Assembly (NCBI GenBank): GCA_017395065.1
Contig: JAFPWH010000051.1
Coordinates: 186,001 to 250,000, forward strand
Direction: 5' to 3'
Source: Clostridia bacterium
GTDB lineage: Bacteria; Bacillota; Clostridia; Christensenellales; Aristaeellaceae
DNA length: 64,000 nucleotides
Shown here: positions 1-8,447 of the stretch, in pieces
Numbering within the stretch: the first letter of the stretch is position 1
Layout of the letters: the number at the start of each line of letters is the position of its first letter
Translations under genes and position numbers: made by a program
The notes under the pieces: generated by a model
Told to the model about the DNA's origin: nothing
Databases searched by the model: none
The model's input: only the letters and a program-made list of their open reading frames with translations

Positions 1-293
1 GTAAAGCCCAGCGCGCGGATGACCTCCAGGCCCTTTTGGTCGCCGGCGTCCATGTCCGCGTAGATGCGGCAGGGCTCGCTCTCCTTCATGGCGATCAGCC
101 TGGCGCGCGTGACTGCCGCGCCGAAGAGCAGATCGCGGCACTCGTCGTCGCACTTTACTTTTATGATGTACTGCGTGGGCGCGTCCGGAAAGATGCGCTC
201 CAGCTGCTTTCGGGCGACCGAGCAATAACCTATTTTGACGTCGTGCTCGTCCAGCGCGACGTATTTGTTTTCGCCGCTTCGCCTGATCTTCAC
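1..293 (-). CDS. N-terminal part of a probable GNAT acetyltransferase, cut by window edge
   Basis: An open frame reads leftward from a GTG at 291-293 to the window edge without a stop (97 codons). An AGGAGG lies 9 bases upstream of the GTG. The visible end reads GDQKGLEVIRALG, a pattern common in the second half of GNAT acetyltransferases, where residues near the acetyl-CoA site are followed by an A-x-G-F/L end. The first half has a charged beta-strand pattern (KIRRSGENKYVALDEHD). No acetyl-CoA binding loop falls inside the visible part, so the family is an inference and the substrate is unknown. The gene may continue the minus-strand run of the glgP-GH13 pair, about 60 bases downstream of the GH13 stop. 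Confidence 0.5.
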   Translation of the reverse strand, partial: MKIRRSGENKYVALDEHDVKIGYCSVARKQLERIFPDAPTQYIIKVKCDDECRDLLFGAAVTRARLIAMKESEPCRIYADMDAGDQKGLEVIRALGF

Positions 294-356
294 TTTGCCG
301 CCCTCCTGCCTTCGTGTTTTTTTCTGCGGCCTGTCCGCAGCGCTATTATACCACGC

Positions 357-2090
357 TCAAACGCGCCTGTCCAGCGTGAACACGGTTTCGCTGCTGCCCA
401 GGCTCCGGCGCAGCTCGATCCGGTCGTCGTCCAGCGCGCGCACCATGCACTCGCCTTCTGTTAAGATCTGTGAAGCGTTGCGCTTTCGGACGATCTGGCC
501 GATCTGCTCCCGAAGCGCCCTGTCCTCCCTGCCCCAGGGGTAGGTGCGGCGGCAGAAGGGATCGCCCATGCCGGTCAGCCCCGCGTCGTCGCCGTAATAC
601 AGGCAGGGCATGCCGGGCAGATGGCACAGGAACTCGAACGCCTTTACGAACCTTTGTTTGCCCAGTCGGTATTCCTCCGGGCCGAGCGGCTCGAAACGGC
701 GCTTCTCCCTGGGCGGCTCGAGGTTTTCCTTTCCGGCCAGCACGTCGATGATCCTGGGCTTGTCGTGGCTGCCCAGAAGGTTCATCATCGCGTAAAGCAT
801 CGGGCGCGGGAGCGTGGAGATCTGGTGGTTTACGAGCTGCTCCAGTTCGCCGGCTTTGCTTTTTCCAAGCAGGAAGGCAATCAGCGCGCCTCTTAAAGGA
901 TAGTTCATCGCGCTGTCCAGCGTGTCGCCCAGCGCGTAGGAGCGCGGGCGGCCGTAGGAGATCTTGTTGCTGATGTCCTCCCAGACCTCGCCGATCACGC
1001 AGGCCTCGCCGTTTTCCGCCTTGACGCGGCTCCTGAGCGCGCGGATGAACTCCATGGGCAGTTCGTCCGCCACGTCCAGCCGCCAGCCCGAGGCGCCCTT
1101 TTTCAGGTAATGGGCGACGACGCTGTCCTTGCCGGAGATGATGAAATTAAAAAACGAGGGGTCCATTTCGTTGATGTTGGGCAGCGTGTCGATGCCCCAC
1201 CAGCAGTCGTAGTCGTCCCTGCCGGATTTGAAACGGTACCACGAATAATACGGGCTGTCCTTATAGTGGCTGTAGGCGCCCCTGGAACGGTAGGTTTTGA
1301 ATTTGTTGAAATAGCGGCTGTCCGCGCCGGTGTGGGAAAACACGCCGTCCAGCACAATGTGGACGCCCCTTTCGGCCGCTTCGTGCGTCAGGCGCGTAAA
1401 ATCGCTTTCGGTTCCGAAGGAGGGGTCGATCTTCCGGTAGTCGCCCGTGTCGTACTTGTGGTTCGAGCGCGCCTGAAAGATGGGGTTCAGGTAGAGCGCG
1501 CCGACGCCCAGTTCGCTCAAATAATCCAGCTTTTCGGTCAAGCCCTCGAGGTTTCCGCCGAAAAAGTCCACGGCCTCCCGGTCGTCTCCGTTTTGGCACA
1601 GCACGGGCGGCTCGCTCCAGTTTTCGTGCAGGAAGGCGCCCCGACCCGCCGGCGGGCGCACGCCCGAGGAACCGACGGCGAAACGGTCGACCATGATCTG
1701 CATCATCACGCTCGAGTGCATCCAGCCGGGCACGGTGAAGGCGGGGTCGTAGACGGTGATCTGGAAGGAGGGCGGCTCGTGGTCGTAGGTTTGGCTCCTT
1801 CCGCCCTCTGGCTTGCCCACGTAGGTCCTTTCGCCCGAGGCGGTCTCCAGTACGAAGTAATACCAGACCAGCCCCGCGTCGTTGCCCGCGTAGATCTGCG
1901 CCTCGTACACGTCGCGGGATACGGGCTTCATGCTCACCCACTCCTCGCCGCCGCCCCGCCACAGGCGCACCCACGCCTTTTCGGGCGCGTCCGGAGAAGT
2001 GACCCGCAAGCAAACAACGCTCCCTGCGGGGCGGGCGCCCCGCGGGAAGCGGTCGATGACGGAGTAGGGATCGTGGCTGGCCCGTATCAC
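357..2090 (-). CDS. GH13 alpha-glycosidase (neopullulanase / cyclomaltodextrinase-like)
   Basis: Predicted cytoplasmic enzyme hydrolysing alpha-glucan or maltodextrin bonds. The GTG start at 2090 overlaps the stop of glgP in a GTGA, giving 577 residues; longer readings would run into glgP. An N-terminal beta domain (about residues 10-115, with VWYYFVLET) resembles the CBM34-like domain of neopullulanases. The GH13 barrel follows: region I DGVFSHTG near residue 248, region II GWRLDVADE with the nucleophile Asp near 339, region III GEVWED with the acid Glu near 368, and region IV LLGSHDKPR near 443. All three catalytic acids are present. No signal peptide is seen. The 4-base overlap suggests coupled translation with glycogen phosphorylase, so the pair probably degrades stored glycogen or imported maltodextrins. 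Exact specificity cannot be read from sequence. Confidence 0.9.
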   Translation of the reverse strand: MIRASHDPYSVIDRFPRGARPAGSVVCLRVTSPDAPEKAWVRLWRGGGEEWVSMKPVSRDVYEAQIYAGNDAGLVWYYFVLETASGERTYVGKPEGGRSQTYDHEPPSFQITVYDPAFTVPGWMHSSVMMQIMVDRFAVGSSGVRPPAGRGAFLHENWSEPPVLCQNGDDREAVDFFGGNLEGLTEKLDYLSELGVGALYLNPIFQARSNHKYDTGDYRKIDPSFGTESDFTRLTHEAAERGVHIVLDGVFSHTGADSRYFNKFKTYRSRGAYSHYKDSPYYSWYRFKSGRDDYDCWWGIDTLPNINEMDPSFFNFIISGKDSVVAHYLKKGASGWRLDVADELPMEFIRALRSRVKAENGEACVIGEVWEDISNKISYGRPRSYALGDTLDSAMNYPLRGALIAFLLGKSKAGELEQLVNHQISTLPRPMLYAMMNLLGSHDKPRIIDVLAGKENLEPPREKRRFEPLGPEEYRLGKQRFVKAFEFLCHLPGMPCLYYGDDAGLTGMGDPFCRRTYPWGREDRALREQIGQIVRKRNASQILTEGECMVRALDDDRIELRRSLGSSETVFTLDRRV

Positions 2091-4537
2091 AGCCGGACCT
2101 CTTTCAAATGCCAGATCTTTTCGTTGTATTCTTTTATCGTGCGGTCGGAAGCGAAGATCCAGCTTCTGGCCACGTTGGTGATGGCCTTTTTGACCCATTC
2201 GTCGCGGTCGCGGTAGTCCTTTTCAATCTGCATGCGCGCCTTGACGTAGCCGCTCAAATCGCTTAAGACGAAGTAGCTGTCCGCCATGCCGCCGTTGTCG
2301 CCGAAGAGCAGCGAATGGTACAGGTCGCGGAACAGCCCCGGCTGCTCGGGACAGAGCGTGCCGTCGATCAGTTGCGTCATGACCCTGCGCACCTCGGCGT
2401 TGGTCTCGAAGATCGCGCTGGCCCGGGAGGGCTGGCGGTAGGCGGCCTCCACCTGCTCGGCGGTCATGCCGAAGATGTAGATGTTGTCTTTGCCGACGGC
2501 CTGCAGAATCTCGACGTTTGCGCCGTCCAGCGTTCCCAGCGTCACGGCGCCGTTCATCATGAACTTCATGTTGCCGGTGCCGCTTGCCTCCTTGCCGGCG
2601 GTGGAGAGCTGCTCGCTCAGGTCCGCGGCGGGCATGAGGTCCTCCGCGAGGGATACGCAGTAGTTTTCGACGAAGACCACCTTCATGACCCTGCTGGCGA
2701 CGGGGTCGTTGTTTACGAGCTTTGCGATCTCGTTGATCAGGCGGATGATGAGCTTGGCCCTGTAGTAGCCGGGCGCGGCCTTCGCGCCGAAAATGTAGAT
2801 GCGCGGCTGTACGTCGAGGCCCGGGTTGTCCTTGATGCGGTTGTAGAGCATCAATATGCCCAGGGCATTCAGAAGCTGGCGCTTGTACTCGTGAAGGCGC
2901 TTGGCCTGTATGTCGAACATGTCGTCCTCGCGCAGGGACACGCCCTGCCAGGAGGTCAGGCGGCGGGAAAGGCGCGCCTTGTTGAGCTTTTTGGCCTCGA
3001 AGAACTTCTCTCGGAAGGCCGCGTCCTCCTTGAAGGGCTCGAGGTCCTTCAGCAGCTCGTAGTCCTTGCGCCACTTGTCGCCGATCGCCTCGTCGATCAG
3101 GCTGCTCAGGCGGAAGTTCGCCATCATCAGCCAGCGGCGATGGGTGATTCCGTTGGTGATGGAGGTGAATTTATCGGGGTCGACCAGATAGAAGTCGTGG
3201 AATACGTCTTTTTTGAGGATGTCGGTGTGGATCTTGCTCACGCCGTTTACGCTGTGGCCCATCCAGATACAGAGGTTCGCCATGTTCACGGTGCCGTAGC
3301 CGATGACGGCCATGCGGCCGATGCGCTCCCACTGGCCGGGGAACACGTCCCACAGGGCGGCGCACTCGCGGCGGTTGATCTCCTGAAGGATCATGTAGAT
3401 GCGGGGAAGGAGCCGGGCGACCATGTCCTCCGGCCACTTTTCGAGGGCCTCGGCCATGACGGTGTGGTTGGTGTAGCCGAAGGTGTTTTTGGTGATTGTC
3501 TCGGCCTCGTCCCAGCCGAGCCCGTATTCGTCCATCAGTATGCGCATCAGCTCCGGGATCGCCATGCCGGGATGGGTGTCGTTGACGTGCAGGGCCACCT
3601 TGTCGGCAAAGATCGAAAAGTCCTTGCCGTAGACCTTTACGAAGTCCTTTACGGCGTACTGCACCGAGGCGCTGGACAAGAAGTACTGCTGCTTTAAGCG
3701 CAATTCCTTGCCCTCGTAGTGGTTGTCCTCGGGATAGAGCACCTTGGAGATGACCTCGGCCAGCTCCTTTTCCTCGATGGCGCGGGTATATTCGCCGCGG
3801 TTGAAGGACTGCATGTCCAGCTTCTTGGTGGCCCTGGCCGACCAGCACCTGAGCATGTTGACCATGTTGCTGTCGTAGCCCAACGTGGGCACGTCGTAGG
3901 GCACGGCCTGCACGGTGGAATAGTTCACGTGGCGGTAGCTCGTCTTGCCGTTTTCGTGGATCTCCTCGACGCGGCCGCCGAAATGCACTTCCTGGCTTTC
4001 GTCCATGCGGCAGACTTCCCACATGGAGCCGTTTTCCAGCCAGTTGTCCGGCAGTTCGACCTGATAGCCGTCCACGATCTTCTGGCGGAACAGGCCGTAC
4101 TCGTAGCGGATGGTGCAGCCCATCGCGGGCAGGTGAAGGGAGGACAAGCTGTCCAGGAAGCAGGCGGCCAGGCGCCCGAGGCCGCCGTTGCCGAGGCCCG
4201 GCTCCGGCTCTTCCTCGAAGATGCTCGAGGGGTCGAGGCCCAGTTCCCTGAGCGCCACGATGTAATTGTGTTCGTTGACCAGCGCCACCATGTTGTTGTG
4301 CAGCGCACGGCCCACCAGGAATTCGGCGGAGAGGTAATACAGCTTTTTGCACCTTTGGCGCTTTCTTTCGCCGCGGTAGGCGGTGCGGCGCTTCATGACC
4401 TCGTCGCGCACGGTCTGCGCCAGCGCATCGTAAATCTGGTTTTTCGTGGCGTCGGTGATGTCGCAGCCGTAATTGCGCTCCAGCTTTTGAAGGATCGAAT
4501 CTTTGATTTCTTGAACGGTCAGCCTGTCCAGTGCCAT
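2087..4537 (-). CDS. glgP: Glycogen/starch/maltodextrin phosphorylase
   Basis: Releases glucose-1-phosphate from the non-reducing ends of alpha-1,4-glucans, using pyridoxal phosphate. The 816 residues match the usual length of the family. The PLP region near the C-terminal third carries EASGTGNMKFMMNGA, with the cofactor-binding Lys, followed by GTLDGANVEI. The N-terminal part carries GLGNGGLGRLAACFLDS, a family hallmark, and HVNDTHP. The chosen ATG at 4537 follows AAAGGAG by 7 bases; an upstream extension of 29 residues has no ribosome site and would include the promoter. Translation is coupled to the downstream GH13 enzyme. A promoter lies at 4592-4620. Confidence 0.97.
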   Translation of the reverse strand: MALDRLTVQEIKDSILQKLERNYGCDITDATKNQIYDALAQTVRDEVMKRRTAYRGERKRQRCKKLYYLSAEFLVGRALHNNMVALVNEHNYIVALRELGLDPSSIFEEEPEPGLGNGGLGRLAACFLDSLSSLHLPAMGCTIRYEYGLFRQKIVDGYQVELPDNWLENGSMWEVCRMDESQEVHFGGRVEEIHENGKTSYRHVNYSTVQAVPYDVPTLGYDSNMVNMLRCWSARATKKLDMQSFNRGEYTRAIEEKELAEVISKVLYPEDNHYEGKELRLKQQYFLSSASVQYAVKDFVKVYGKDFSIFADKVALHVNDTHPGMAIPELMRILMDEYGLGWDEAETITKNTFGYTNHTVMAEALEKWPEDMVARLLPRIYMILQEINRRECAALWDVFPGQWERIGRMAVIGYGTVNMANLCIWMGHSVNGVSKIHTDILKKDVFHDFYLVDPDKFTSITNGITHRRWLMMANFRLSSLIDEAIGDKWRKDYELLKDLEPFKEDAAFREKFFEAKKLNKARLSRRLTSWQGVSLREDDMFDIQAKRLHEYKRQLLNALGILMLYNRIKDNPGLDVQPRIYIFGAKAAPGYYRAKLIIRLINEIAKLVNNDPVASRVMKVVFVENYCVSLAEDLMPAADLSEQLSTAGKEASGTGNMKFMMNGAVTLGTLDGANVEILQAVGKDNIYIFGMTAEQVEAAYRQPSRASAIFETNAEVRRVMTQLIDGTLCPEQPGLFRDLYHSLLFGDNGGMADSYFVLSDLSGYVKARMQIEKDYRDRDEWVKKAITNVARSWIFASDRTIKEYNEKIWHLKEVRL

Positions 4538-4866
4538 AATGTTCTCCTTTATATATATCGACGAACGGGATTGCAAAACAAGAGCTTTAGTATTATAACA
4601 CGCCGTTTTGAAGAAGGCAAGCAAACAAAGCGTTCAAAGTCAAAATCAAACAAGAAAACAACAAATATTTAGCTTTTTGCGGCCCGCGCGAGCGTTTTCG
4701 GGCCGTGCGGAGCCAAGGGTTTTCGGCTTTTGCGGGCGCGCGGAACGCGCCGGACTCAAATTTTACACAATGCAAGCGCGCGCGTAAAGCATACCGCGCT
4801 TTTGTTTTTACATTGATCGTTTACCATATCCGTATCGAAACGGAATGCACAGAAGGAGGCGGGCGC
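4538..4866. other. Divergent intergenic region glgP / histidine phosphatase
   Basis: No gene is seen in these 329 bases. They hold the minus-strand glgP promoter and, on the plus strand, the ribosome site AAGGAGG just before the phosphatase ATG. The middle contains short GC-rich inverted repeats (GGCGCGCGGAACGCGCC type) without a T run, so no terminator is called. A plus-strand reading frame is open through the region, but it has no start with a ribosome site before 4867. Confidence 0.5.
4592..4620 (-). promoter_or_regulatory. Probable sigma-A promoter of glgP-GH13
   Basis: Read on the minus strand, TTGCCT (4620-4615) and TATAAT (4597-4592) are separated by 17 bases. The -10 is perfect and the -35 is weak. 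It lies 55 bases upstream of the glgP ATG. Confidence 0.55.
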
Positions 4867-5466
4867 ATGGAGCTGTATCTGATACGCCACGGGGAAAGCG
4901 AGTCCAACCAAAACGGCACGCATTCGGGCTGGTCGCCAGTGAACCTGACCGAAAAGGGCCGCCTTCAGGCCGAAGGCGCGGCAAAGCTGCTCAGCGGCAT
5001 AAGCTTCGACCGCGTCTTCGCAAGCGACGTATTGCGCGCCCAGCAGACCGCGCGCATCGTCTTTCCTGGCGCGAACTTTACATATATTCCCCTGCTTCGC
5101 GAAATGAACAACACGACGATGCGCGGAAAAAGCGCCGAAGACATGCTCGCCCTCTCGGGCGAAAAATACCTCGAATGCCGAAAAAACTTCGACTACGCGC
5201 CCCTGGGCATGGACTGCGAAAGCGGGGCGCATCTGCTTGCGCGCGCGGGCGAGCTTTTGCGCTTTTTCGAAAACAGCGGCTTTGAGCGCATAGCCGCCGT
5301 GGGACACGCGGGCATCATCCGCGCGTGCGCGGCTTACGTGCTGGGCCTTAAGACCCACAACCCGCCCATGCAGTGCTGTAACGCCTCCGTGAGCGTTCTC
5401 CTGTTCAAGGACGGTTTCTGGCGCGTAAAGGCCTGGAATCTCAATTTTAACACTGATTTATACTAA
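4867..5466 (+). CDS. Histidine phosphatase superfamily protein (phosphoglycerate mutase-like)
   Basis: Cytoplasmic phosphohydrolase of 199 residues with a catalytic phosphohistidine. The N-terminus carries the signature LIRHGESESN; the second catalytic His is in AAVGHAGIIRA near residue 147. The ATG at 4867 sits 8 bases after AAGGAGG, and the RHGE motif then falls at the expected residue 7-10. Members include cobalamin-pathway phosphatases (CobC type), PhoE-like broad-specificity phosphatases and mutases. Nothing in the neighbours indicates which: prs follows about 115 bases later with its own -10 element, and no cobalamin genes are near. The substrate is therefore left open. Confidence 0.85.
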   Translation: MELYLIRHGESESNQNGTHSGWSPVNLTEKGRLQAEGAAKLLSGISFDRVFASDVLRAQQTARIVFPGANFTYIPLLREMNNTTMRGKSAEDMLALSGEKYLECRKNFDYAPLGMDCESGAHLLARAGELLRFFENSGFERIAAVGHAGIIRACAAYVLGLKTHNPPMQCCNASVSVLLFKDGFWRVKAWNLNFNTDLY

Positions 5467-5516
5467 AAAAGATCATAAAACGCGGTTTTGTGCCGATAAA
5501 CTTAACGACTCAAGGC

Positions 5517-5522
5517 TATAAT
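5517..5522 (+). promoter_or_regulatory. Candidate -10 element of prs
   Basis: A perfect TATAAT lies 60 bases before the prs ATG in an AT-rich stretch. No good -35 is seen at 16-18 bases upstream, so only the -10 is called. Confidence 0.35.
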
Positions 5523-5582
5523 TTTATTTGTTTCCGTTCAACCGCGCTCGTGCGCTATTCCGTCTGCTTATAAGGAGTTATT

Positions 5583-6785
5583 ATGAGTGAGATTCTATCC
5601 GGCGCCGCTACCGTATCCTACGACACCACTCCCGTAGCGCCTCTTGGCATCATCGCCATGCCCGGCTGCGAAGAACTTGGCGAAAAGATAGACCGCTACC
5701 TCAGGACCTGGCGCAAGGAGACCATCGAAGACAACGCGGATTTCGTGACCTACACCGGTTACGGCATGGACAGCTTCCTTCTGAACGTCAAGATCCCCCG
5801 CTTCGGCACGGGCGAAGGCAAGGGTCTGGTCGCCCAGAGCGCGCGCGGCTACGACGTCTACATCATAACCGACGTGACTGCCCGTCAGGTGACCTACAAA
5901 ATGTACGGTCAGATCGTGCCCTACTCTCCCGACGATCACTACGCCGATCTCAAGCGCATCATCGCGGCCATCGGCGGCAAGGCCTACCGCATCAGCGTCA
6001 TCATGCCTTTCCTCTACGAAAGCCGCCAGCACAGAAAGGTCAGCCGCGAGAGCATGGACTGCGCGCTGATGCTGCAGGAGCTCAGCCACATGGGCGTAAG
6101 CAACATCATCACCTTCGACGCGCACGACCCCAGAGTGCAGAACGCGATCCCGCTGACCGGCTTCGAAAACGTGATGCCCACCTATCAGGTGCTCAAAGCC
6201 CTCTTAAGAAAGCACCGCGACATGAAGCTGGACAAGGAGCACATGATGATCATCTCCCCCGACGAGGGCGCGATGGACAGGAACATCTACTACTCCACCG
6301 TGCTTGGGCTGGACCTTGGCATGTTCTACAAGCGGCGCGACTACTCCAAGGTCGTTGACGGCCGCAACCAGATCATCGCGCACGAATACCTGGGCGATTC
6401 GGTCAAGGGCAAGGACGTGCTGGTCGTTGACGACATCATTTCCTCCGGCGAAAGCATGCTGGACCTGCTCAAGGACCTGCGCCGCAGGAAGGCCAACCGC
6501 GTGTTCATGGCCGCGACGTTCTGCTTCTTCACAAACGGCATCAAGGCCTTCGAGGAAGCCTACAAAAAAGGGTATCTGGGCGGCGTCATCGGCACGAACC
6601 TGAACTACAAGCCCGACGAGATCCGCAACGCCCCCTGGTTCATCGAGGCGGACATGAGCAAGTACATGAGCTTCATCATCGCGACCCTGAACCACGACCA
6701 CTCGCTGGACAAGCTGATGAACCCGCTGGCCAGGATCAACAACCTCCTTAGCAAATACCGCGCAAACAGCGCCTGTGAAATATAA
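5583..6785 (+). CDS. prs: Ribose-phosphate pyrophosphokinase (long, divergent form)
   Basis: Makes PRPP from ribose-5-phosphate and ATP for nucleotide, His and Trp synthesis. The PRPP-binding loop is VVDDIISSGESM near residues 280-291. The flexible-loop region is RQHRKVSRESM near residue 157, and FDAHDPR near 179 stands where standard enzymes have a D-L-H motif. At 400 residues it is about 85 longer than the usual class I enzyme of about 315, with the extra length at the N-terminus and in insertions. The ATG follows AAGGAG by 6 bases. A strong intrinsic terminator follows, so the gene seems to be a single transcription unit. The divergent motifs leave some doubt on kinetics, but the family is clear. 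Confidence 0.88.
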   Translation: MSEILSGAATVSYDTTPVAPLGIIAMPGCEELGEKIDRYLRTWRKETIEDNADFVTYTGYGMDSFLLNVKIPRFGTGEGKGLVAQSARGYDVYIITDVTARQVTYKMYGQIVPYSPDDHYADLKRIIAAIGGKAYRISVIMPFLYESRQHRKVSRESMDCALMLQELSHMGVSNIITFDAHDPRVQNAIPLTGFENVMPTYQVLKALLRKHRDMKLDKEHMMIISPDEGAMDRNIYYSTVLGLDLGMFYKRRDYSKVVDGRNQIIAHEYLGDSVKGKDVLVVDDIISSGESMLDLLKDLRRRKANRVFMAATFCFFTNGIKAFEEAYKKGYLGGVIGTNLNYKPDEIRNAPWFIEADMSKYMSFIIATLNHDHSLDKLMNPLARINNLLSKYRANSACEI

Positions 6786-6802
6786 TAGCCAAACGCGCAT
6801 TC

Positions 6803-6839
6803 ACGGAAAACGGCACTCTTCGCCGTTTTCCGTTTTTTT
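6803..6839 (+). terminator. Intrinsic terminator after prs
   Basis: Inverted repeat ACGGAAAACGGC / GCCGTTTTCCGT with a 6-base loop, followed by seven T. Confidence 0.85.
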
Positions 6840-6859
6840 CGCAAAACAGTGCGCGGCGA

Positions 6860-6889
6860 TGGACACGGGCGCTCGTTTCGTGCTATAAT
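6860..6889 (+). promoter_or_regulatory. Promoter of the beta-propeller / fucosidase unit
   Basis: TGGACA (6860-6865) and TATAAT (6884-6889) with an 18-base spacer, directly after the prs terminator and 32 bases before the next ATG. Confidence 0.6.
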
Positions 6890-6921
6890 GGGGCATCAAA
6901 GCAAAGCGAGGCGAAAACGGT

Positions 6922-8409
6922 ATGAAGCAGGCGATCTCCGCTTTCCTCATTCAGATCCTGCTGACGATGTTTGCGCAGTCGTCCGCGCCGGCGGATTACG
7001 ACGCCGTTTTGGACGAGGCCTTTGAAAAGGGCAGCGCGGTGTTCGAAAGGGTCGATTTTTCCTTGCCGGACGCAGGCAGCTGCATCTTTACGCTGCCGCC
7101 GCAGGACGTCCTCACAGAATTCGGCCTTGACGTTCCGGACGAAGCGACGCTCAGGCGAAAGCTGAATACGGCCGACACGACGGTTTACAGCTACTCCCCG
7201 GACGGCACGCGCGCAATCGGCGTTATCTCACTGGGCGAAAGGTATCTCCCCTTCGCCGCCTCGCCGGGCAGGATCGCGTCGATCTTCCCTTCCGCGGAGC
7301 GCAGCGCCCCGGACGAATTCGGCCTGCTGGGGGATTACTACAAATGGTTCATGGTCGAGCAGCCGGATTACCACAGAATGAATCTGGGCGCCGACGGCGC
7401 CGTCTGGTCGCCGGGCGGGCGCTACGTCTTTATCAGCAATTACGCCAACGCCACCGCGCGTCTGGAAAACCTGTACGCCCTGCCCGCGATCGTCGACTGC
7501 CTGAGCGGGGAATTGTTCCTTCTGGATTCTCAGGTGTCGAATAATGTCTTGCAAAAAGGCGCGGTTTTCGCGCTCTCGGGCTGCTTTTCTCCCGACGAAA
7601 AATACTTCTATATCTCCTACATGGGCTCGAAATACGAAGGCAGTACCTATCGTCTTTTGCGCTACGATCTCGAAACGAAGGAATGCACGCAGGTCGGTCA
7701 GGACCTGAACTGGGCCGCGCCCCCTTCGCTCTTTCTCACCTGCAAGGGCGAACTGCTCTGTCTTGAAAGCAGCTACAGAAGCGTCGAAGGGCCCCGCCTC
7801 GTTTTTTCCCCGACGGACGGCTCGGCGGTAAGCTGTATCGACGTACCCGACAGCAACGTATGGCATTCGAAGTTCCTGCGCTATTGCGCGAAGACGGGCA
7901 TGGCGATAATCGAAGGCGAAAGCGGCCTTCAGAGAAATATCGTAAACGCCCGGGCTTTTAAGCTCATCGACACGGAAAACGTAACGGACGAAATGCAGGA
8001 CACCGTGTATTACGCGATCTCAAGCCCCAAGACGATCGAGCCCATCGACAGCGCGCGGCGGGATGAGATCCTCAGCGACCTTCCGGCCAACCTCTCCTAT
8101 ATGACGGGCATGGGGAGCGTGATCCACGCAGAGTTTTCGCCCGGCGGACGCTACGCCGCGATCCTCGCGGGCATCAACAACGAAGAGGAGCTCATAAACG
8201 GCACGGCCTACGAGCGGGATTTCATAGGCGCTCTGTTCCTGATGCGCTTGAGCGACGGCGCGGTCTTACGGGCGGAGGGGATCGATTTCGGCGCCTGGAG
8301 AGAATTTTACTTCAGCATTGCCATCGAAGGCATGTATCCCGTGTTCAGCTGGAGCGAGGCGGGCCTTCTGCTGTACACGGACGGCGTAAGCCTTTGGAAA
8401 TTCAAGTAA
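6922..8409 (+). CDS. Secreted beta-propeller-like protein of unknown function
   Basis: 495 residues. The first about 22 residues form a Sec signal peptide (Lys, then a Leu/Ile-rich core, then QSSAPA). No lipobox Cys is present. At least four segments share a TolB/WD-like blade pattern: YSPDGTRAIGV, WSPGGRYVFIS, FSPDEKYFYIS and FSPGGRYAAIL, each an F/W/Y-S-P-x-G/E-x-Y turn before a hydrophobic strand. This supports a beta-propeller fold outside the membrane. No catalytic motif is recognised. The stop lies 38 bases before the fucosidase start with no terminator, so the two are probably cotranscribed. A role in binding or sensing host or plant glycans is possible but is inference only. Confidence 0.7.
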   Translation: MKQAISAFLIQILLTMFAQSSAPADYDAVLDEAFEKGSAVFERVDFSLPDAGSCIFTLPPQDVLTEFGLDVPDEATLRRKLNTADTTVYSYSPDGTRAIGVISLGERYLPFAASPGRIASIFPSAERSAPDEFGLLGDYYKWFMVEQPDYHRMNLGADGAVWSPGGRYVFISNYANATARLENLYALPAIVDCLSGELFLLDSQVSNNVLQKGAVFALSGCFSPDEKYFYISYMGSKYEGSTYRLLRYDLETKECTQVGQDLNWAAPPSLFLTCKGELLCLESSYRSVEGPRLVFSPTDGSAVSCIDVPDSNVWHSKFLRYCAKTGMAIIEGESGLQRNIVNARAFKLIDTENVTDEMQDTVYYAISSPKTIEPIDSARRDEILSDLPANLSYMTGMGSVIHAEFSPGGRYAAILAGINNEEELINGTAYERDFIGALFLMRLSDGAVLRAEGIDFGAWREFYFSIAIEGMYPVFSWSEAGLLLYTDGVSLWKFK

Positions 8410-8447
8410 ATATGAAAACGCTTCAAAACGGAACGGAGATGATACGC

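Noticed and set aside
1110..2216. Open frame of 368 codons on the plus strand
   Set aside because: It is the mirror of the GH13 gene and runs into the glgP end; no ribosome site or motif.
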